Positions 50,976 through 59,546 of a DNA stretch of 64,000 nt are shown here, in pieces. The translations under genes and the position numbers were made by a program. A model generated the notes under the pieces. The model did no database searches and had not been told where the DNA came from. It saw nothing but the letters and a program-made list of their open reading frames with translations. This DNA is from Peptoniphilus sp. BV3C26 (lineage in GTDB: Bacteria; Bacillota; Clostridia; Tissierellales; Peptoniphilaceae). The DNA is taken from contig NZ_AWXB01000057.1 in assembly GCF_000478985.1 (NCBI RefSeq), positions 1 through 64,000 on the forward strand, written 5' to 3'. Numbering within the stretch: position 1 is the stretch's first letter; every line of letters starts with the position of its first letter.

Positions 50976-52048
50976 AGCTTATTTTTTAACAATAGACCTT
51001 GATTTCTTCTTGACAATTCACAAATTCCAAGACTTGTGTAGCCATGAATGTTAAGAGAAATATCATTTTTTATAAATTCCTCCTCCATTTTTTTCAAAAT
51101 GTCTTGTCTATTTTTTTCATCTTTCATATTTATTAAATCAATCATTATTATGCCGCTTATATTTCTAAGTTTTATTTGAAGGGCTATTTCTTCTATGGCT
51201 TTTAAATTTATTTTATATGCCAAGTCTTCAAAGTTTTTAAAGTCCGTTGATTGAGATGAGTTCACATCTATTACCGTCATGGCTTCTGTGTAGTCTATAT
51301 AAATATTTGATCCATCATTTATATGGACAATTCTTTCAAATAATTTTAAATAATCTTTGTTTATTTGAGGGTTATATTTTATGGAATAATTTTTTTCAAA
51401 TTCAACTTTTCTTAAATTTTTATAGGCCTTTTCTATATTTTTTGAGTTTGTAACTATATCATAAGGGTGTTCATGAATAAATCTGTCTAAAATATCTTCC
51501 CTGTAAAGAAGTCTGGGGACAGGTAAAAATTTTTCTTCTCCTAATATTTTTTCTGCCTTTTCTTTTAATTCTTCATATTCTTTTTTTATTTCTTCCTTAG
51601 AAAAATTTTGAGCTTCAGTTCTGTAAACAATTCCCTCTAAAGAGATTTTTTTCAATTCTTCTTTTTTTTCTTTAGTAAAGTTTTTTGAATATTTTACAAA
51701 ATTGTTTTTAGGAAAATATACGAGACTTTTTCCTGGAAGGGATATTTCTCTTGTCCCTCTTGGTCCTTTATCTTCTCCGGTTTTTTTTATTTGAATTATA
51801 AGGGTTTGATTTTCTTTTATATTTTCTTTTTCATCATCAAGGTTTAAATATACATTGTCTTTTAAGCCCACATCTATAAAGGCTGCGTTCATAGACTTTA
51901 TTATTCTAGTAACTCTTCCAAGATAGATGTTTTTTAAAATATTTTCCTCATCATAATAAATTATATCCCTGATTCTTCCATCAAAAATCAGGGCTGTTTT
52001 AAATTTTTCGTCTATATATATTTTCTTTTGCACATTGTTTTCAATCAT
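50972..52048 (-). CDS. rng: Ribonuclease E/G family, short form
   Basis: 358 residues, versus about 490 for RNase G. S1-type RNA-binding domain (about 35-105, YLGRVTRIIKSMNAAFIDVG), then the catalytic part with metal-binding Asp residues in TVIDVNSSQS and IIMIDLINMK. It stops right after LSRRNQGLLLKNKL, before the CxxC Zn-link and small domain that hold RNase E/G dimers together. The next gene overlaps the stop, so the end is genuine. Confidence 0.9.
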   Translation of the reverse strand: MIENNVQKKIYIDEKFKTALIFDGRIRDIIYYDEENILKNIYLGRVTRIIKSMNAAFIDVGLKDNVYLNLDDEKENIKENQTLIIQIKKTGEDKGPRGTREISLPGKSLVYFPKNNFVKYSKNFTKEKKEELKKISLEGIVYRTEAQNFSKEEIKKEYEELKEKAEKILGEEKFLPVPRLLYREDILDRFIHEHPYDIVTNSKNIEKAYKNLRKVEFEKNYSIKYNPQINKDYLKLFERIVHINDGSNIYIDYTEAMTVIDVNSSQSTDFKNFEDLAYKINLKAIEEIALQIKLRNISGIIMIDLINMKDEKNRQDILKKMEEEFIKNDISLNIHGYTSLGICELSRRNQGLLLKNKL

Positions 52049-52728
52049 AAATTTCCATGCTCCAAAAAACTGTAGTAGCCATAGTCTCCTACAATTATGT
52101 GGTCTAAAACTTCTATGCCTATAATTTTTCCTGCTTCTTTAAGTCTTTTTGTAATTTCCATATCTTCTTTTGAAGGACTTGGATCTCCTGAAGGATGGTT
52201 ATGCATAATTACAATAGTGTCTGCCATATTGTCTATGGCGCTTTTAAAAATTTCTCTTGGATGAATAAGACTCATATTTATTGTTCCAATGGAAACATCT
52301 CTGTAGCTTATAAATTGTTTTTTTGTGTCTAAAATTACAACTCTTACAATTTCTTTTTGAAGATTTTTTAGTTCTTCTCCTGCAAAGGCAATAATTTTTT
52401 CGGGGCTTGTGAGTTTTTCCCCTTTTTCTTTTCTTTCATTAAGTCTTAGAGAAAGTTCTATTGAAGCCATTATCATTGCAGCCTTACTATTACCTATTCC
52501 ATCTGTATTAAGAAGGTCTTTTAAACTTATCTTGTTTAAATTTTTAAGTCCCCCTATTTGATTTATAAGGTCTTGAGAAACTTGAACGGCATTTTTTTCT
52601 TTTGTTCCTGTTCTTATTATTAGTGCCAAAAGCTCTGCGTTGGAAAGAACTTTAGATCCGTATGCCATTAATTTTTCCTGGGGTCTGTCCTCAGGCGGAA
52701 TATCTTTTAAGGTAAATTTTTTAGCCAT
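52045..52728 (-). CDS. radC: DNA repair protein RadC homolog (JAMM domain)
   Basis: 227 residues. N-terminal helix-hairpin-helix (LLNTDGIGNSKAAMIMA), C-terminal JAMM metalloprotease-like motif MHNHPSGDPSPSKED. The DNA repair role is historical and not firmly supported. Overlaps maf by 8 bases. Confidence 0.95.
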   Translation of the reverse strand: MAKKFTLKDIPPEDRPQEKLMAYGSKVLSNAELLALIIRTGTKEKNAVQVSQDLINQIGGLKNLNKISLKDLLNTDGIGNSKAAMIMASIELSLRLNERKEKGEKLTSPEKIIAFAGEELKNLQKEIVRVVILDTKKQFISYRDVSIGTINMSLIHPREIFKSAIDNMADTIVIMHNHPSGDPSPSKEDMEITKRLKEAGKIIGIEVLDHIIVGDYGYYSFLEHGNL

Positions 52729-53281
52729 TTATTTTTTCTATATACTCCTTAATTCTTTTATAGGGAAGACCTACAATATTGTCAAAATCCCCTTCATATT
52801 TTAAAACTAAATTTGAACCATAGCCCTGGATTCCATAAGAACCTGCCTTGTCCTTATATTCTCCTGTATCAAGATAAGCTATTATGTCTTTTTCCTTTAA
52901 GTCTTTAAAATATACATAAGAAGATTCAAAATCAACATACTTTATTTTTTTATCTAAATTTATTAAAGCAAAGCCCGTAATGACTCTGTGCTTTATGTTT
53001 GAAAGGCTCTTTAACATATTATATGCATCTTCTCTGTTTTTAGGCTTACCTAAAGGCTGAGAGCCTCTCATGACTAAAGTATCAGCGCCTATTACTAGTG
53101 AATTTTTGTAATTTTTTGCAACTTGGTAGGCTTTTTCGTAGGCAAGGGCCATAACAAGACTTTCTCCATCTTCATAATGGTCTTTATCTTCTTTAATTTT
53201 TGGGGAAATTATTTCAAAGTCAAAATCTCTTTTTAAAATTTCTCTTCTTCTTGGTGAACCTGATGCCAGTATTATTTTCAT
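52721..53281 (-). CDS. maf: Maf family nucleotide pyrophosphatase
   Basis: 186 residues. Begins MKIILASGSPRRREIL, with the GADTLVMRG and GSYGIQGYG active-site blocks. Hydrolyses modified or canonical nucleoside triphosphates. Starts on the last base of the upstream gene. Confidence 0.96.
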   Translation of the reverse strand: MKIILASGSPRRREILKRDFDFEIISPKIKEDKDHYEDGESLVMALAYEKAYQVAKNYKNSLVIGADTLVMRGSQPLGKPKNREDAYNMLKSLSNIKHRVITGFALINLDKKIKYVDFESSYVYFKDLKEKDIIAYLDTGEYKDKAGSYGIQGYGSNLVLKYEGDFDNIVGLPYKRIKEYIEKING

Positions 53282-53787
53282 TATCTTACCGCCTTAATTT
53301 TATTTAAACTTTCAGAACCATATATAGATCCAAGGCCTACAAAATATCCGGTAAAAATTCCTGTAATAACAAGAAAGGGAAAGTAGGCAAAAATTGCAGA
53401 AGATTTTAATACAAAGGTTGCCGCTGCAATTTGACCAAAATTATGAAAAAAAGATCCTATTTCTGAAATTCCTATAAGAGAAATTTTCCCCAACAAAAAT
53501 TTGTGGGCAAGTATCATAGCAATAGAGGATAAAAGTGCTCCTGTAAAGGAAAATATAAAGCTTGAAACTCCTCCTGTTATTAAAACTAATACTAGACTTT
53601 TTAAAAGAGCAATGGCAAAGCCTTCTCTATATCCAAAAACAGATATTGTTATTAAAACTACCATATTTGAAAGACCAAGTCTTGCTCCAGGAACGGGAAT
53701 TGGAAGGGGAATTTGCGATTCAAAAAGTCCAAGGACTAGTCCTAATGCCGTTAAAAGAGAAAGAAAAACCCATTTTTTTGTTTTCAA
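53281..53787 (-). CDS. Gx transporter family / heptaprenyl diphosphate synthase component I
   Basis: 168 residues, five or six membrane helices. Opening FLSLLTALGLVLGLFESQIPLPIPVPGARLGLSNMV is the Hpre_diP_synt_I (now Gx transporter) signature. Probably an ECF-S-like membrane component; solute unknown. Commonly next to a NusG-II protein, as here (4-base overlap). Confidence 0.88.
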   Translation of the reverse strand: MKTKKWVFLSLLTALGLVLGLFESQIPLPIPVPGARLGLSNMVVLITISVFGYREGFAIALLKSLVLVLITGGVSSFIFSFTGALLSSIAMILAHKFLLGKISLIGISEIGSFFHNFGQIAAATFVLKSSAIFAYFPFLVITGIFTGYFVGLGSIYGSESLNKIKAVR

Positions 53788-54173
53788 TTTAACATCACAT
53801 CCAAATCATTTTTATCAGAATTTAATTCCACAACAAGTCTGTTGGGAAGACATATAATAGACTGACCGGTCCTTGTTACTTCTCCCATTTTCATGCAAAG
53901 TTTATCCTTACAGTCGCTTTCATACATAATTGCACCCTTTTCTGTAAATTTTATAGTGTTGTGACCGTATTTACTGTCTATCTTTGCGGTTTTTCCAACT
54001 AAACTTTTATCCAATTTATATTTTTTATAAATTTTACCGTCTATTTTAACCACAAGACTTAAATTTGAACTTGTCTTATTTGTATTCCATGTATAAAGAC
54101 CGCTTAAAACTGCTATTAAAAGTATAAGGCCTATAACAATAAGGTCGCCCTTAATTAATTTTGTTTTTTTCAT
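53784..54173 (-). CDS. NusG domain II-containing membrane protein
   Basis: 129 residues from the ATG at 54173. One N-terminal membrane helix (LIVIGLILLIAVLSGLY), then a NusG-II beta domain (IDSKYGHNTIKFTEKGAIMYESDCKDKLCMKMGEVTRTGQSIICLPNRLVVEL region) with three cysteines (DCKDKLC, ICLP). First gene of the run to sfsA. A GTG five codons upstream is in frame, but the -10 box overlaps it. Confidence 0.85.
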   Translation of the reverse strand: MKKTKLIKGDLIVIGLILLIAVLSGLYTWNTNKTSSNLSLVVKIDGKIYKKYKLDKSLVGKTAKIDSKYGHNTIKFTEKGAIMYESDCKDKLCMKMGEVTRTGQSIICLPNRLVVELNSDKNDLDVMLN

Positions 54174-54179
54174 AATGTA

Positions 54180-54185
54180 ATTATA
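54180..54185 (-). promoter_or_regulatory. -10 box placed for a leaderless start
   Basis: Perfect minus-strand TATAAT whose end is 6 bases before the ATG at 54173; the expected transcription start is the A of the ATG or within a base or two. No ribosome site precedes the ATG. A weak -35 (TCGGCA, 16-base spacing) is upstream. Confidence 0.45.
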
Positions 54186-54248
54186 CACTAAATTTTAATT
54201 TTGCCGATGGTAAAGCTTAAATATCAATAAAGTAAAATTTAAAATAAA

Positions 54249-54276
54249 AAATTCGCTGAACTTTATCAGCGAATTT
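54249..54276 (-). terminator. Terminator after phoR
   Basis: Perfect 11-base arms AAATTCGCTGA and TCAGCGAATTT, 6-base loop, minus-strand T run. Confidence 0.9.
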
Positions 54277-54291
54277 AATTTTTTATAAATT

Positions 54292-55926
54292 TTATAAAGG
54301 TAAAAATATTTTAAATTTTGTTCCCACATCTATTTGAGATTCTAACTCTATCTTTCCCTTGTGAACATCCACAATGTGTTTTACAATTGAAAGCCCAAGT
54401 CCTGTTGAACCTGTTTTTTTATTTCTCGATTTATCTGCAACATAAAATCTTTCATAAATTCTGTCAATGTCTTCTTCTTTTATGCCTATGCCTGTATCAC
54501 TTATGGTTATTAGACAAAAATCTTCCTCTCTTTTTATGGTAAAATCAACTTTTCCATTTTCTTTGTTGTATTTTATTGCATTGGAAAGAAGGTTTTCAAA
54601 ACATTCAGTCATCATTTCTTTATCGGCTCTTATGGTAATAGGCTCAGCATAAAAATTTAACTCTATATTTTTTTTGTCAGCTTCTATTACAAATTGATTT
54701 ACCAAGTCTGAAGCTAGAGCTTTTAAATCTATAAGAGTAAAATCTTTTTCCGATTTTGATTCAATTTTTGATATTTTCAAAATATCATCTATTAAATCTC
54801 TAAGTCTTTGGGATTGTTTAAAAATTATTTCTCCAAATTCTTTTGTCTTATCTTCTTCAACTCCCTTTGAAAGAAGCTCTGCAAAACCTGAAATTGTTGT
54901 AAGGGGAGTCTTAAGTTCGTGAGTTACATTGGATGTAAATTCATCACGTCTTTTTCTCAAAGAAATTTCAAGAGTTTTATCTGCAAGAAGCAAAATCACT
55001 CCTGCCTTGGGATCCTTTGATGAAGGGCTTATAAAATATCCGTAAATTTTTCCGTTAAAGCTTACATCACCTGAAACATATTTGTTCTTATAAGCTTCAT
55101 TTACTCCTTCTATTAAAGTTTCAGAGCTGGTGATTTCCAAAATATGAGAACCAACTGATTTTTTTATTGGCTTTAAAATTTTAACTGCAGAATCATTAAT
55201 CATAAGAACTCTTTTTTCTTTGTCAAAAATAATAAGTCCCTCGTTCATGTTGGAAAGTATTGTGGAAATTGTTTGGTTCTGCTCCATTTCCTTAACTAAT
55301 CTATTGTTGATTTCTTTTTGTTGTTCTTCAATTTTTCTAAAATATGGATTTAATTCTTCATAAATTTCCAGCTCAGGATTGTGAATGGCATCTCTTATTG
55401 GATTTACTAAACCTGTTGTCATTCGCTTTGATATGGAAATACTTATTAAAAATAAGAAAATTACTATTAAAATTTCTCCGGGAATAATTATTTGAAATAC
55501 TGAAATTACAGACTTCATATCCCTTGAAACTCTTATAACTTTTTCTCCCACCCTGTTTGCATAATACATGGTGTCTTTCCCGAAAGTTGTTGAGTATCTT
55601 ACGCTTTTACCCCTGCCACTTGCAAAGGCTTCTTTTATTTCCGGTCTATCCTTATGGTTTTCAAGACTATCAGCATCCTTTATGGAATCGTATAAAACTT
55701 TTCCTTCCTTATCTATTAAATTTATTCTCAAATCTCCCAGCTTAATCTTTTCTATTGCAGCTGGATCTTCTTTATAAGTTTCAACTAAAAAGTTTGATTG
55801 ATCTCTTAAAGAATCACTTATTTGATTTCTATAAAATCTGTAATACATAAGAGTTGAAAAGAAAGCTGAAAATATTAAAGCATATAAAACCAGGACCAGA
55901 AGTTGTCTGAATATTTTTTTTCTCAT
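54292..55926 (-). CDS. phoR: Sensor histidine kinase (PhoR type)
   Basis: 544 residues. Membrane helix (about 7-27), extracellular PAS-like sensor (about 30-135), second membrane helix (about 148-165), cytoplasmic PAS domain (about 220-310), HisKA with phospho-acceptor His in NVTHELKTPLTTISG, then HATPase with NAIKYN, DTGIGI and TGSTGLGLSIV. Overlaps the response regulator by one base. Operon context (phoU, pstB) and PHO box argue for phosphate sensing. Confidence 0.92.
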   Translation of the reverse strand: MRKKIFRQLLVLVLYALIFSAFFSTLMYYRFYRNQISDSLRDQSNFLVETYKEDPAAIEKIKLGDLRINLIDKEGKVLYDSIKDADSLENHKDRPEIKEAFASGRGKSVRYSTTFGKDTMYYANRVGEKVIRVSRDMKSVISVFQIIIPGEILIVIFLFLISISISKRMTTGLVNPIRDAIHNPELEIYEELNPYFRKIEEQQKEINNRLVKEMEQNQTISTILSNMNEGLIIFDKEKRVLMINDSAVKILKPIKKSVGSHILEITSSETLIEGVNEAYKNKYVSGDVSFNGKIYGYFISPSSKDPKAGVILLLADKTLEISLRKRRDEFTSNVTHELKTPLTTISGFAELLSKGVEEDKTKEFGEIIFKQSQRLRDLIDDILKISKIESKSEKDFTLIDLKALASDLVNQFVIEADKKNIELNFYAEPITIRADKEMMTECFENLLSNAIKYNKENGKVDFTIKREEDFCLITISDTGIGIKEEDIDRIYERFYVADKSRNKKTGSTGLGLSIVKHIVDVHKGKIELESQIDVGTKFKIFLPL

Positions 55927-56576
55927 TATTCCATTTTATATCCAAGCCCTCTTACAGTTTGAATATATCCCTCTCCTATTTTATTTCTTAAAGATGCTAT
56001 GTGCATATCCACCGTTCTTGATTCTCCTTGAAAATCATATCCCCATATATTTTCAAGAAGACTTTCTCTTGTCATAACAAGACCTATGTTTTTCATCATG
56101 GTAAGCATTATTTCAAATTCTTTAAAGGTTAAATAAATTTCTTGTCCGTCTTTTTTCAAAACTCTTTTATTCTCGTCAATGGAAAGATTTTTATAAACAA
56201 TTTTTTCTTCTTGTTTATAGGCACGTCTTAACATGGCTTTTACTCTGGAAATTAATTCCATAACTCCAAAGGGCTTTGTTATATAATCATCTGCTCCCTT
56301 GTCAAGAGCATTTACAATATCAAATTCAGAATTTTTTGCCGTAAGCATTATCACTGGCGTTTCTCTATATTTTGTAGATTTTTTTAATCTTTGTAAAATT
56401 TGTATTCCATCCATATCAGGAAGCATTATATCAAGCAAAAACAAATCTCCATCTGTTTCTGCAGAAAAAAAGTCTCCTGCTTTTTCATATCCTTCAACTT
56501 TAAAATCCGCATTTTTTAAAGCATATTCTATAAGTTTTCTTATATCATCATCGTCTTCAATTACAATAATTTTCAT
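55926..56576 (-). CDS. phoB: OmpR/PhoB-family response regulator
   Basis: 216 residues. Receiver with Asp-Asp pair IEDDDD and phospho-acceptor Asp in LLDIMLPDMDG, Lys in DYITKPF; C-terminal winged helix (LTFKEFEIMLTM through ESRTVDMHIASLRNKIG). Likely binds the PHO-box array upstream of pstB and so controls its own operon. ATG follows the phoU stop directly. Confidence 0.93.
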   Translation of the reverse strand: MKIIVIEDDDDIRKLIEYALKNADFKVEGYEKAGDFFSAETDGDLFLLDIMLPDMDGIQILQRLKKSTKYRETPVIMLTAKNSEFDIVNALDKGADDYITKPFGVMELISRVKAMLRRAYKQEEKIVYKNLSIDENKRVLKKDGQEIYLTFKEFEIMLTMMKNIGLVMTRESLLENIWGYDFQGESRTVDMHIASLRNKIGEGYIQTVRGLGYKME

Positions 56577-57212
56577 CTACTCACCTTTTATTGAAAATAT
56601 TACCCATCTTGCTATTCTTGTACCGTGATCAGCTATTCTTTCAAAATATCTGGCAATAATTATTATGTTTACAATAAGTTCTGCATCAAACTTGCCCTTT
56701 CTGATTTCCTCAACCATGGCTTCTTTAATTCTTATAAATTCTTGGTCCACAGCATCGTCCATTTCAATTACTTTTTGTGCATCTTCTGCAGAATTTCTAA
56801 TGAAGGCATATATTGCTTCTTTTACTAAATCTGATGTTGCCCTTGAAATTTTTTCTATTTCAAAAAACATTTTGGAATCATTGTCACTATCTGTTTCAAG
56901 TATTATTTTTGCAATATTGTTGCATTGATCCCCTATTCTTTTTATGTCGGTTATCATTTTTAGTCCTGCGCTTACTCTTCTGAAGTCCGTTGCCACAGGT
57001 TGTTGCTCCAATAAAATTCTCAAACAATTACTTTGAATTTTTGAATCCAGGTCTCCTATTTCCGATACTATTTTGTCAAAATCTTTAAAAATTTCTTCAT
57101 CCTTATTTTGTATACCCATTAATATGCCATTTATAGCTTTTTCAAGAAGTCTTGACATTTCAAGCATGTCTGTATTTAATTCCAACATTTCCTTGTCTAA
57201 ATTTTTTCTCAT
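56577..57212 (-). CDS. phoU: Phosphate signalling protein PhoU
   Basis: 211 residues from the ATG at 57212; an earlier in-frame start would overlap pstB by 26 codons. Two PhoU three-helix repeats (for example DLDSKIQSNCLRILLEQQPVATDFRRV and KFDAELIVNIIIIARYFERIADHGTRIA). Links the Pst transporter to the PhoR sensor and damps the response when phosphate is high. One base separates it from pstB. Confidence 0.95.
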   Translation of the reverse strand: MRKNLDKEMLELNTDMLEMSRLLEKAINGILMGIQNKDEEIFKDFDKIVSEIGDLDSKIQSNCLRILLEQQPVATDFRRVSAGLKMITDIKRIGDQCNNIAKIILETDSDNDSKMFFEIEKISRATSDLVKEAIYAFIRNSAEDAQKVIEMDDAVDQEFIRIKEAMVEEIRKGKFDAELIVNIIIIARYFERIADHGTRIARWVIFSIKGE

Positions 57213-57213
57213 A

Positions 57214-57966
57214 TCAACCAAACCTTCCTGATATATAGTCTTCCGTTTTCTTTTCCTTGGGATTTTGGAAAAGAGAATAGGTGTCCCCATGTTCTATTAT
57301 TTCTCCAACTAAGAAAAATACAGTATGATCTGAAACTCTCGCAGCTTGTTGCATATTGTGAGTTACCATAACTATTGTATAATTTTCTTTTAATTCTGTT
57401 ACCAATTCTTCAATTTTACTTGTTGATATAGGATCAAGGGCTGATGTAGGTTCATCCATTAAAAGTACTTCTGGTTCAACTGCAAGAGCTCTTGCAATGC
57501 AAATTCTCTGTTGTTGTCCTCCGGAAAGGGAAAGAGCACTTTTTCTTAAATCGTCCTTTACTTCTTCCCAAATAGCTGCACCCTTTAAAGATTTTTCTAC
57601 TATTTCGTTTAAATCTCTTTTGTTTTTCATGCCGTGAGTCCTTGGGCCATAGGCAATGTTGTCGTAAATTGACATCGGAAAAGGGTTTGGAGATTGAAAA
57701 ACCATTCCGACTCTTTTTCTCAAAAGGTTTACGTCAAAATTTTTATTGTAAATATCTTGATCGTCAAGTCTTATTTCTCCATCTATTCTACATCCTGTTA
57801 CAAGGTCGTTCATCCTATTTAAACATTTTAAAAGAGTTGATTTCCCACAGCCTGATGGCCCTATAAAGGCTGTTATCTCTTTTTCTTCAATGTTTAAGTT
57901 GATATTTTTAAGGGCTTGAAAATCTCCGTAGTATAAATCCAAGTCCTTTATAAGCATCTTACTCAA
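57214..57966 (-). CDS. pstB: Phosphate ABC transporter ATPase PstB
   Basis: 250 residues. Walker [21 protein letters not shown], signature [15 protein letters not shown], Walker [18 protein letters not shown] take the TTG start at 57966 because GGAGG lies six bases upstream; the ATG three codons later is too far from it. The pstS, pstC and pstA genes are not in this window. Confidence 0.95.
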   Translation of the reverse strand: MSKMLIKDLDLYYGDFQALKNINLNIEEKEITAFIGPSGCGKSTLLKCLNRMNDLVTGCRIDGEIRLDDQDIYNKNFDVNLLRKRVGMVFQSPNPFPMSIYDNIAYGPRTHGMKNKRDLNEIVEKSLKGAAIWEEVKDDLRKSALSLSGGQQQRICIARALAVEPEVLLMDEPTSALDPISTSKIEELVTELKENYTIVMVTHNMQQAARVSDHTVFFLVGEIIEHGDTYSLFQNPKEKKTEDYISGRFG

Positions 57967-58031
57967 ATTCTTCCTCCAAAATCTTATAAATACAAATTTA
58001 CATAATTTTATTTATATTTTTGTCCAATTTG

Positions 58032-58101
58032 AGTATATTAAAACCCTGTAAACATTTTTATCTTCAATTGTAAAGATTGTGTAAAGAATTTTACAATTGA
58101 A
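58032..58101 (-). promoter_or_regulatory. PHO-box array and promoter of pstB-phoU-phoB-phoR
   Basis: On the minus strand TTTACA occurs exactly at 58085-58080, 58074-58069 and 58052-58047, that is spaced 11 and 22 bases, with a weak half-site in the empty slot. Nine bases on comes TATACT (58037-58032) as -10. This is the direct-repeat layout of PhoP/PhoB boxes. A 12-base perfect inverted repeat (TTCAATTGTAAA at 58063-58074, TTTACAATTGAA at 58090-58101) overlaps it. Confidence 0.7.
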
Positions 58102-58116
58102 ATTTTCTAAGAAAAA

Positions 58117-58135
58117 AAGCAGGTTTTACCTGCTT
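58117..58135 (-). terminator. Terminator after the ABC importer operon
   Basis: Perfect arms AAGCAGGT and ACCTGCTT, 3-base loop, minus-strand T7 run; overlaps the stop of the last ATPase gene. Confidence 0.9.
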
Positions 58136-58751
58136 AATTTTTTATATTTATTTTGTTTATTTGTCTTAAATCAATTTGTCTTTCTGTAAAAATATTTATA
58201 AGATCTTTGTTGTGACTTATAAATAAAATTCCCATTCCGTGTTTTTTTGCAAAGTGCCTTAAAACTTCTAAAAGTTGAACTTGAGTTATGGCATCTACCA
58301 TTGTTGTAATTTCATCTGCTATTAAATATTTTGTTTGTGGTGAAAGGATTCTTGCAATACAAATTCTTTGAAGCTCTCCTCCTGACAATTCAGTTGGCCA
58401 TTTTTCAAGCCAAAAATTTTCTATTCCAAGTTTTTCCTTTACATCTTCTGAAACTTTCCAACCTTCATTTAAAATTTTGTCAACTTTCCATCTAATATTT
58501 ACTGATTTTTCAGGATTTTGATGGACCATTTGAACAGGTCTAAAGCTTTTAAAATCTTCTATTTTTTTACCATCTATTAAAACTTGACCCTTATCTTGTT
58601 TTAAATAGCCTGATATTATTTTTCCCAGGGTACTTTTACCGTAGCCACTGGGAGCCATAAGACCCAAAATTTCTCCGGAATTTAATTGTAAATTTATATT
58701 TTCTAAAATAGGTCTTTCGTATGAAAAACTCAAATTTTTTACTTCAAGCAT
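58134..58751 (-). CDS. ABC importer ATPase (NikE/OppF type, short)
   Basis: 205 residues, a single nucleotide-binding domain without the oligopeptide C-terminal extension. Walker A APSGYGKST, signature ELSGGELQRICIARIL, Walker B YLIADEITTMVD. Partner of the next ATPase, whose end it overlaps by 13 bases. Family: peptide/nickel importers. Confidence 0.9.
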   Translation of the reverse strand: MLEVKNLSFSYERPILENINLQLNSGEILGLMAPSGYGKSTLGKIISGYLKQDKGQVLIDGKKIEDFKSFRPVQMVHQNPEKSVNIRWKVDKILNEGWKVSEDVKEKLGIENFWLEKWPTELSGGELQRICIARILSPQTKYLIADEITTMVDAITQVQLLEVLRHFAKKHGMGILFISHNKDLINIFTERQIDLRQINKINIKN

Positions 58752-59542
58752 TTTTTTATGTCCTCGTCTGGTCCTAAAAATCCATTTTTTGGCAGGGCTC
58801 TTAGTAGGGCTTTAGAATAGGGATGTTTTAATTCTAAACCTTGTCCCTTAAATTTACAGGCTTCTTCTACTTCTATTATTGTTCCATCGTAAAAAATTCC
58901 TATTCTATCTGCTAAAGCTGTTGCCATATCAATGTCATGGGTTATTAATAAAAGACTTTTTCCTTGGCCTCTAAGAGCTTTAAACATTTTTGTTATTTCT
59001 TCAAGAGAATCATCGTCCATGCCAGGAGTTGGTTCATCTGCCACTATAAGGCTTACGTCTTTTACAATTGCCGATGAAACTAAAACTCTTCTTGCCATGC
59101 CTCCTGATAATTCATGGGGATAGAGGTCGTATACTTTTTCACTTAAACCAAAATCTTTAAAAATTTTATCTGCCTTTGATTTTTCGTAGGAATTAAGTCC
59201 CAAGTTTATTTGTTTTTTTGTTTTCAACAAGGGATTCAAAGATGTTATTGATTGGGGTACAAGTGAAATTTCACGACCTCTTAATGTGCACAGTTGGGAA
59301 TAATTATAACTTTTGCCTTTAAATACGTAATTGCCACTTACCTTTGCATTATATGGCAAAAGGCCCAAAATACTATGGGCTAGAAGACTCTTTCCCGAAC
59401 CGCTTGCTCCGAAAATTGCAAGAATTTCCCCCTCTTTTACTGTAATATTTAAGTCATGTACAACATTTATAATTCTCTTTCTCATTCCCTTTACATATTG
59501 TTCAAAGGAAATTGAAAGGTTTTCTATTTCTAATAAATTCAT
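58739..59542 (-). CDS. ABC importer ATPase (NikD/OppD type)
   Basis: 267 residues from the ATG at 59542, with GAGTGA upstream; an ATG three codons earlier overlaps the permease stop. Walker A GASGSGKSLLAHS, signature ELSGGMARRVLVSSAI, Walker B LIVADEPTPGMD, and a C-terminal HPYSKALLRALP motif of the oligopeptide/nickel subfamily. Confidence 0.9.
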   Translation of the reverse strand: MNLLEIENLSISFEQYVKGMRKRIINVVHDLNITVKEGEILAIFGASGSGKSLLAHSILGLLPYNAKVSGNYVFKGKSYNYSQLCTLRGREISLVPQSITSLNPLLKTKKQINLGLNSYEKSKADKIFKDFGLSEKVYDLYPHELSGGMARRVLVSSAIVKDVSLIVADEPTPGMDDDSLEEITKMFKALRGQGKSLLLITHDIDMATALADRIGIFYDGTIIEVEEACKFKGQGLELKHPYSKALLRALPKNGFLGPDEDIKKCLK

Positions 59543-59546
59543 AAAA

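Noticed and set aside
50972-50980. Frameshift as the reason for the short RNase G
   Set aside because: The downstream frames show no CxxC Zn-link continuation, and the sfsA start overlaps the stop codon.
58063-58101. Terminator in front of pstB
   Set aside because: The 12-base inverted repeat has no following T run and lies on the PHO-box array, so a regulatory role fits better.
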